Below are positions 1-4,585 of a DNA stretch of 13,872 nucleotides, in pieces. How positions within the stretch are numbered: the stretch's first letter is position 1; each line of letters opens with the position of its first letter. The position numbers and the translations under genes were made by a program. Source of the DNA: Nevskiaceae bacterium. Lineage in GTDB: Bacteria > Pseudomonadota > Gammaproteobacteria > Steroidobacterales > Steroidobacteraceae. A model generated the notes under the pieces. That model made no database searches and was not told the DNA's origin. It saw only the letters and a program-made list of their open reading frames with translations. The stretch is taken from positions 1 to 13,872 of the forward strand of contig JACKOV010000016.1 in NCBI GenBank assembly GCA_024234075.1. Reading direction: 5' to 3'.

Positions 1-93
1 GTCGCAGGATGACCCCGGAAAGGAGCCCGTAAGTATACGCTGCTCCGGCGCGAAGGCGGCAAATGCGCCGCCGGCCCCGCCGCCGCTGTCTCC

Positions 94-1065
94 TCAGAGC
101 CAGCCGCGCCGCTTGAACACCAGCCAGGGCAGCACCGCGGACAGCAGCATCAGGCCGATCGCGACCCAGAACCCCCAGGCGTGGGCGGTGATCGGAATGT
201 GCTGGAAGTTCATGCCGAAGATCGCGCCGATTACCGAGGGCGGCAGCAGGAATACGGTCACGACCGAGAAGATCTTCAGGATGTTGTTCTGGTCGATGTT
301 GATCATCCCGAGGGTGGCGTCGAGGATGAAATTGACCTTGTTGCCGAGGAAGCTGGCGTGATCGGCCATCTGGGTGGCGTCGCGCGCGATGGTGCGCAGG
401 CGGCTGCGCACGTCGGCGGTGAAGGTCTCGGTGGTGGCCTGTTGCGCGAACATCAGCAGGCGCCCGAGCGAGGCCAGGGATTCGCGGGCTTTGCCGACCA
501 GGTCGCCGTTCTGGCCGACGCGATCGAGGATGTCGCGGAAGTCGCGGGTCGGACGCTTGCGCCGGGGCTGCGTGAATACTTCGGCCGAAACGCCGTCGAG
601 ATTGGCGCCGACGCGTTCGATCACGTCGGCGATGCGGTTGACGGTCGCTTCGAGCAACCCGGCGAGCACCGCGGCGCCGCTGGTGCATTGCTGGGGGTGG
701 CGCTCGGCATAGACGATATAGCGGCGGAACGGCAGTGGATCGACGTAGCGGTTGGTGATCAGCCGGTGGCCGGCGAGGATGAAGGTTACCTGGCTGGTTT
801 CCGGCGCGCCCGTGTCGATCTTGGTGATCACGGTCATGGTCATGTAGAGCGCGCCGTCCTCCTCGTAGAGGCGGTTCGAGGTCTCGATCTCGCGCATTTC
901 CTCGCGCGTCGGTACGGCGATGCCGAGGGCTTTCTCGACCTCGGATTCTTCCTCGGGTGTCGGTTCCAGCAGATCGATCCAGACCGCCTCGGCGGGCAGG
1001 GCCTCGCCGAGGTGGTGTTCGCGCCGGTGCAGTCCCTGCGCGTCGAGCAGGACGATGTGGATCAG
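94..1065 (-). CDS. corA: CorA-type magnesium/cobalt channel
   Basis: Inner-membrane divalent cation channel of the CorA family, which admits Mg2+ (also Co2+ and Ni2+) as a homopentamer. A long acidic and helical cytoplasmic domain comes first. Near the C-terminus the block KVNF-ILDA-LGMINI-QNNI-KIFSVV leads into membrane segment 1, then the signature GMN at about residues 284-286, a second membrane helix, and the basic tail FKRRGWL that closes family members. About 323 residues, the usual CorA size. The frame is open further upstream with an ATG at 1236, but that extension lies wholly inside dsbA and is Arg-rich and unlike CorA. No ATG, GTG or TTG occurs at the homologous start. The best fit is CTG at 1065, which overlaps the dsbA TGA as CTGA and has GAGAAG (1076-1071) five bases before it. 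This start is inferred. It is probably translated by coupling to dsbA. Confidence 0.93.
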   Translation of the reverse strand: MIHIVLLDAQGLHRREHHLGEALPAEAVWIDLLEPTPEEESEVEKALGIAVPTREEMREIETSNRLYEEDGALYMTMTVITKIDTGAPETSQVTFILAGHRLITNRYVDPLPFRRYIVYAERHPQQCTSGAAVLAGLLEATVNRIADVIERVGANLDGVSAEVFTQPRRKRPTRDFRDILDRVGQNGDLVGKARESLASLGRLLMFAQQATTETFTADVRSRLRTIARDATQMADHASFLGNKVNFILDATLGMINIDQNNILKIFSVVTVFLLPPSVIGAIFGMNFQHIPITAHAWGFWVAIGLMLLSAVLPWLVFKRRGWL

Positions 1066-1964
1066 CGGCGCTTCTCGGAGGCGGCCAGGTCGTTGATCAG
1101 TGCGAGCAGTTGGCTCTGTCCGCCGGCGGCACCGACGTCGGTCGAATACTTGCCGTTGATCACGATCAGTGGCACGCCTTCGACGCGATAGCGCTTGGTT
1201 AAGTCTTCGGCCTGGCGCAGCTTGGTGTCGACCCACATGGAGCGATAGGCCTCGGCGAACTTCTTCTCGTCGATGCCGTTGGCCTTGGCGAAGGCGAGCT
1301 GCACGCGGTAGCTCGATTCTTCGTCATTGCCGAGCAGCGGGTTGCCGCCGCGATGGATGGTGTCGAACGCCTTGACGTGCAGGTCCGTGTCGCGGCCGAG
1401 TGCCTGCAAGGTATAGAAGAAGCGCGCGTGCGACTTGTGCGCGGGACCCCACATCACGGGCAGGCGGACGAACTCGATATAGGACGGCTTGTTGGCTTTC
1501 CAGCTCTCGAGAAACGGGTCGAGGGCGTAGCAGTGGTTGCAGCCGTACCAGAACACTTCGACGACCTCGACCTTGCCGGGGCCGACGTTGGTCGGCTGGG
1601 CGGGCACGATCGGCTGGTAATTCTTGCCGACCTGCCACTTGCCGGCGGGGAGACTGTCCTGGGCCGGCAGCTCCGCGAGGCGCTCGAGCGAGGCGTCGCT
1701 GGCCGAGGGGGTCTCGTTGCCGGCGTCGGCGGCGGGCTCGGACGATTCCTGGACGACTGCGGCGGATGCGCCGGCAGCCGTGCCGGTGGCCGCTGCGGCG
1801 ACCGGCGGTGCTTCGGCGGCAGATTCGTCACCGGGCGCAGCCTCGGATTGTTCGGCCGCCTCGGCGGTGGGCTCGGTGGCCTGGCGCGAGCAGCCGGCCA
1901 GGGCGAAAGCGCCGAGGAGGGTCAGGCCCGCGATCGCGAGCGGCAGGGGTCGTCGTGTGCTCAT
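1062..1964 (-). CDS. dsbA: Lipoprotein thiol:disulfide interchange protein, DsbA family
   Basis: Thioredoxin-fold oxidase expected to introduce disulfides into exported proteins. The N-terminus is a lipoprotein signal with lipobox LAGC (Cys25) and Ser at +2, so it should be lipid-anchored, probably to the outer membrane. Residues 26 to about 105 are an Ala/Glu/Pro/Ser-rich tether, followed by the DsbA domain with active site CNHC at 142-145 in the context FWYG-CNHC-YALDPF and the cis-Pro loop GVPLIVINGKY near the end. E. coli DsbA is a soluble protein with CPHC, so both the anchor and the Asn in the dipeptide differ. 300 residues, longer than typical (about 210) because of the tether. ATG at 1964 is chosen over the GTG just before it because GAGG sits 7 bases upstream. 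It lies 79 bases after cytochrome c4, as the dsbA gene does in Pseudomonas, and its stop overlaps the corA start. Confidence 0.92.
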   Translation of the reverse strand: MSTRRPLPLAIAGLTLLGAFALAGCSRQATEPTAEAAEQSEAAPGDESAAEAPPVAAAATGTAAGASAAVVQESSEPAADAGNETPSASDASLERLAELPAQDSLPAGKWQVGKNYQPIVPAQPTNVGPGKVEVVEVFWYGCNHCYALDPFLESWKANKPSYIEFVRLPVMWGPAHKSHARFFYTLQALGRDTDLHVKAFDTIHRGGNPLLGNDEESSYRVQLAFAKANGIDEKKFAEAYRSMWVDTKLRQAEDLTKRYRVEGVPLIVINGKYSTDVGAAGGQSQLLALINDLAASEKRR

Positions 1965-2043
1965 CACGGTGCCTCGGTCCGATGTCGGCGGCGGAGTAGC
2001 GGGTTGGCGATCGCCGGGCAGGCGACCGCTGCCGGGCGTTGCC

Positions 2044-2742
2044 TCAGCGCAGGCCCTGCATGTAGGTGGCGAGGTCGCGGATGTCCGTGGCCGTCAGGCG
2101 CTTGGCGATCGTGGTCATCATGTGACCGTTGCGCGACTGGGTGGCCTTGCCGGTCAGGTCGACATAGCGCTGGCCGTCCGCATAGCTCGTCAGCTGCTTG
2201 ATCGTGTAGACCGCGTGCTGTGCCTGAAGTGCCGGAAAGGCGGCGCCCGGGTTGCCGCGGCCGACCGGTCCGTGGCAGGCCTGGCAGGCGGGAATGTCGC
2301 GGCTGCTGTCGCCGTGGTGATAGAGCCGGGCGCCGTTCTGCCAGTGGCTCGGGTCGGCCTCGAGGCCGGCCGGGGTCTGGGCGGCAAAGTAGGCCGACAG
2401 GTCGGCGATGTCTTCGTCGGTCAGGCCGATGGCCATCGGGTACATCACCGGGTCGTTGCGGTGGCCGGCGCGGAACAGCAGCAACTGTTCGCGGGTGTAG
2501 GCGGCGTTCTGGCCGGCGAGGCTCGGCCATTCGGGATTGGTGCTGTTGCCGTTCATGCCGTGGCAGGCGCTGCAAACCGCGGCTTTCTCGGCGCCGGCTT
2601 CGACATTGCCGGCCGGCGGGAGCGGGGCGGGGACGATCGGCGTGGGGGCACCGGCGGCGAAGACGCTCGACACCGCCAGCGGGGTGACGGACAGGCCCAG
2701 CAGGGCAACGGCGGCCCAGGCAACACGCTTCGCGTACAACAT
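2044..2742 (-). CDS. Cytochrome c4, dihaem periplasmic electron carrier
   Basis: Two-domain periplasmic cytochrome c that carries electrons, in known cases towards terminal oxidases such as cbb3. A Sec signal peptide (MLYAKR, hydrophobic core, cleavage near VFA-AG at about residue 30) precedes two haem-binding motifs, CSACH at 57-61 and CQACH at 153-157. Candidate axial methionines are in DPVMYPMAIGL (about 100-103) and GHMMTTIA (about 208-209). Each half ends with the helical block seen in c4 proteins (DIADLSAYFAAQ; DIRDLATYMQGL). 232 residues, normal for the family. The frame extends to a GTG at 2790, but ATG 2742 gives a clean signal peptide and has GGAG 11 bases upstream, so I use it. First gene of the run c4-dsbA-corA, divergent from engB. 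Confidence 0.93.
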   Translation of the reverse strand: MLYAKRVAWAAVALLGLSVTPLAVSSVFAAGAPTPIVPAPLPPAGNVEAGAEKAAVCSACHGMNGNSTNPEWPSLAGQNAAYTREQLLLFRAGHRNDPVMYPMAIGLTDEDIADLSAYFAAQTPAGLEADPSHWQNGARLYHHGDSSRDIPACQACHGPVGRGNPGAAFPALQAQHAVYTIKQLTSYADGQRYVDLTGKATQSRNGHMMTTIAKRLTATDIRDLATYMQGLR

Positions 2743-2956
2743 GACTTGGACGGCTCCAGAAACAGGGTGCGGACGGCGCGGATAGTACACTAAGTCCCGC
2801 TGTCCGGCCGGGCGTGGGTCGAGTCAAGTGCCGGATTATTCAGGGTTGTCGCCGCGGAGTGAGCATGTCGGGCATGGATATGGAATGGCGTGGAACCGCA
2901 GATCCCGGCGCTGGCTTCGGCCCCGGCAGCATCGGGGTGCGGCCGGGAGCGTCGGC

Positions 2957-3613
2957 GTGAGCCGCTTTCCCCGGGTCGAATTCATATTGAGCGTGGCCGC
3001 GCCGTCGCAGTTGCCGCCGGACAGCGGTGCCGAGGTCGCCTTTGCCGGGCGCTCGAACGCCGGCAAGTCGAGCGCGATCAATGCGATCTGCGAGCGCAAG
3101 GCCCTGGCGCGCACCAGCAAGACGCCGGGCCAGACGCGGCTGCTGAATTACTTCCAGATCGATCCCGGCCTGCGGCTGGTCGATCTGCCGGGCTACGGCT
3201 TTGCCGAGGTGCACGCCAGCGAGCGCCGCAAATGGGCGCCGTTGATCGATTCGCTGCGCAGCCGCGAGTCGTTGCGCGGGCTGTTCCTGATCGTCGATGG
3301 GCGGCGGGGGGTGCGCGACGAGGATCTGGCGCTGATCGACTGGGCCCAGCCCGAGCGGCGCGTGGTGCATGTGCTGCTTTCGAAATGCGACAAGCTGAAT
3401 CGCGCCGAACAGTCGAAACTGTTGCGCGACTCGCAGCGGATCCTGGGTGAGCGCGCCACGGCGCAGCTGTTTTCGGCGCACGACGGCCACGGTGTGAAGG
3501 CGGCGCAGGATGCGCTGGCGGCGGTGCTGAAGAGCGGCCTTGCCGCCGCTTTTCCGGCCTTGGATAAAGAAAACCCCGGTGACTTCCGAGGGAAGTCACC
3601 GGGGCCAGACTAA
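2957..3613 (+). CDS. engB: Ribosome-biogenesis GTP-binding protein EngB (YihA/YsxC)
   Basis: Small essential-type GTPase that assists assembly of the large ribosomal subunit. The P-loop is GRSNAGKS (31-38), the switch I region is ARTSKTPGQT, G3 is DLPGYG (76-81), and the G4 motif is SKCDKL. The block EVAFAGRSNAGKSS matches E. coli YihA closely. The frame is open back to 2828, but homologues begin shortly before the equivalent of RVEFILSVAAPSQLPPD. The GTG at 2957 has GGGAG seven bases upstream and gives 218 residues, so it is preferred. This is the only plus-strand gene. It converges on the outer-membrane protein gene and polA, the polA-engB arrangement common in Gammaproteobacteria. Oddly, its last codons are encoded by a perfect hairpin that serves as a terminator on the opposite strand, so the C-terminal tail (KENPGDFRGKSPGPD) is probably not functionally constrained. 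Confidence 0.95.
   Translation: MSRFPRVEFILSVAAPSQLPPDSGAEVAFAGRSNAGKSSAINAICERKALARTSKTPGQTRLLNYFQIDPGLRLVDLPGYGFAEVHASERRKWAPLIDSLRSRESLRGLFLIVDGRRGVRDEDLALIDWAQPERRVVHVLLSKCDKLNRAEQSKLLRDSQRILGERATAQLFSAHDGHGVKAAQDALAAVLKSGLAAAFPALDKENPGDFRGKSPGPD
3566..3604 (-). terminator. Intrinsic terminator for minus-strand transcription, inside the engB 3' end
   Basis: A perfect 14-bp inverted repeat (3574-3587 with 3591-3604) closes on a three-base loop. On the minus strand it is followed at once by TTTTCTTT (3573-3566), the T tail of a Rho-independent terminator. On the plus strand no T run follows, so it works mainly leftwards. It lies wholly within the last codons of engB. Confidence 0.85.
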
Positions 3614-3685
3614 CCCGGCACAGGTCTCGTTGGGCCGGGCTATACCCGCTCAGGGAGGGAAGCGGGGAGCACCTTGCGGCGCTCA
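3566..3685 (-). ncRNA. Putative sigmaE-dependent small RNA in the polA-engB interval (ErsA/Spot 42 position)
   Basis: No protein is evident here, but the minus strand has every part of a small RNA gene. A sigmaE-like promoter (3718-3691) would start RNA near 3685. Stem-loop 1 (3684-3667) is a 7-bp stem with one G-U pair and a GCAA tetraloop. Directly abutting it, stem-loop 2 (3666-3645) is 6 bp with a ten-base CU-rich loop, TCCCTCCCTG, suited to pairing with Shine-Dalgarno sequences. Stem-loop 3 is 6 bp (3639-3634 with 3619-3614). The terminator hairpin and T tail end it near 3566. Predicted length is about 120 nt. Spot 42 of E. coli and the AlgU-dependent ErsA of Pseudomonas aeruginosa lie in this same polA-engB slot. 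Homology to either is inferred from position, promoter type and architecture, not from an alignment. Confidence 0.68.
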
Positions 3686-3690
3686 CTGGA

Positions 3691-3718
3691 TTGGAGTCGG
3701 GGGTTCGCGGGAAGTTCC
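3691..3718 (-). promoter_or_regulatory. SigmaE/AlgU-type promoter for the small RNA
   Basis: On the minus strand a -35 GGAACTT (3718-3712) is separated by exactly 16 bases from a -10 TCCAA (3695-3691). This is the extracytoplasmic sigma factor pattern known from AlgU-controlled genes such as algD. Start of transcription is expected near 3685, one base before the first stem-loop. An AT-rich tract (about 3733-3770) lies upstream and could act as an UP-like element. Confidence 0.62.
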
Positions 3719-3797
3719 GGAAATCTCCGGAATATTATTTGTTTCAGATCAGCCACTTATGGCTTCGTTTGTGGCGCTGGCGCCACGCTTCGGGCCG

Positions 3798-4388
3798 TCA
3801 GAGGAAGGTCCAGGTGACGCCGAGGCTGATCAGCTCCGCACCGTCGGTGTCGGCGATGTCGAAGCGCTCGTATTCGAGCCTTGCGGCGAGACTGCCGAGC
3901 CGGGCCTGGACGCCTGCGCCGTAGGCGAATTCCGTGCCCGAGTCGTCGAGATTGTCGAGCGAGATGCCGGTGGTCCGGGCTTTGGATTCCCAGCGGGCCA
4001 CACCGGCCTTGGCGTACAGGTCCACCAGCGGCAGCGGCAGCAGGCCGACGGCAAACGCGGCATAGGCCTTACCGTCTACATCGACACTGATCGGCCCCAG
4101 ATTGGCGCCGTCCCTGCCCAGATCGATGTAGTTGAACTCGATGGCGAAAGCATCGAGCGGCCGGAAGCCGGCGATCAGCTTGAAGCTGTTGTCCTTGAAG
4201 TCGATGGAGGGGCCGACGTCGTCGATCTTCGACTGGGTCAAGCCGGCGCCGAGGTAGAAACCGTTGTCGGCGGCTCGGGCGCTGCCGGCCGCCAGCAACA
4301 GACCGGCTGCGATCAGCAGGAAGCCCGGCAGGGCCAGGCGGTGCAGACGGCGGGGTGCGAGGGCGAGCGGGCGGGGGCGGGGATTCAT
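3798..4388 (-). CDS. Small outer-membrane beta-barrel protein (OmpA-barrel/OmpW-like)
   Basis: Predicted eight-stranded outer-membrane barrel of the general porin-like beta-barrel class; ligand or transport role unknown. A long basic N-region (many Arg and Pro) precedes a hydrophobic core and a signal peptidase site after SARA (about residue 39). The mature part of about 157 residues alternates amphipathic strands typical of barrels: GFYLGAGLTQSKI, SFKLIAGFRPLDAFAIEFNYIDLG, AAFAVGLLPLPLVDLYAKAGVARW, FAYGAGVQARLGSLAARLEYERFDI, and a last strand LISLGVTWTFL. The C-terminal residue is Leu with Phe penultimate, slightly off the usual terminal Phe. ATG 4388 has GGAG 8 bases upstream. It sits between polA and engB, downstream of a perfect sigmaE-type promoter, and is followed by the putative small RNA and its terminator. 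Confidence 0.85.
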   Translation of the reverse strand: MNPRPRPLALAPRRLHRLALPGFLLIAAGLLLAAGSARAADNGFYLGAGLTQSKIDDVGPSIDFKDNSFKLIAGFRPLDAFAIEFNYIDLGRDGANLGPISVDVDGKAYAAFAVGLLPLPLVDLYAKAGVARWESKARTTGISLDNLDDSGTEFAYGAGVQARLGSLAARLEYERFDIADTDGAELISLGVTWTFL

Positions 4389-4420
4389 GCGGCGTTCTCC
4401 GGGTTGACGGGGGCGTCTGG

Positions 4421-4447
4421 TCAGACGTGTCGTCGGCCCGGAAGTTC
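4421..4447 (-). promoter_or_regulatory. SigmaE/AlgU-type promoter for the outer-membrane protein gene
   Basis: On the minus strand GAACTT (4447-4442), 16 bases, then TCTGA (4425-4421): an exact match to the consensus of AlgU/sigmaE promoters. Transcription should start near 4415, leaving a leader of about 27 bases with GGAG before the ATG at 4388. The -10 is embedded in a perfect inverted repeat, CGTCTG-GT-CAGACG (4414-4427), which may be an operator. Confidence 0.7.
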
Positions 4448-4585
4448 GCCCGAAAGGCGTCGGCGAATGACGACAAATTGTTTCAGAATCAGCAGCTTGA
4501 GAGGGCAGCAGGGCGCTGGTTCAAAGCCGTGCTGCGAGGCCCTCGGAGAGGGTGCTTCGGGCAGCCGCCTGCCTCCCGGATCGGA

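Noticed and set aside
32..72. Hairpin 55-60/67-72 as a corA terminator and TATACT (37-32, minus) as a promoter
   Set aside because: No T run after the hairpin and no acceptable -35 at normal spacing; too weak to annotate.
1066..1236. N-terminal extension of CorA from the ATG at 1236
   Set aside because: Lies wholly inside dsbA in another frame, is Arg-rich, and has no counterpart in CorA proteins.
1965..2043. Inverted repeat between cytochrome c4 and dsbA as a terminator
   Set aside because: The GC-rich arms do not match in the centre and no T run follows; the two genes are probably co-transcribed.
2828..2956. Upstream extension of engB from the GTG at 2828 or ATG at 2885
   Set aside because: Not like EngB N-termini; the GTG at 2957 has a much better ribosome site and the right length.
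3771..3786. GTGGCG-CTGG-CGCCAC inverted repeat after the OMP stop codon
   Set aside because: Followed by no T run on either strand; 6-bp GC repeats are common here.
4480..4585. tRNA-like stretch (GGTTCAAAGCC) downstream of polA
   Set aside because: No acceptor, D or anticodon arms can be assembled around it.
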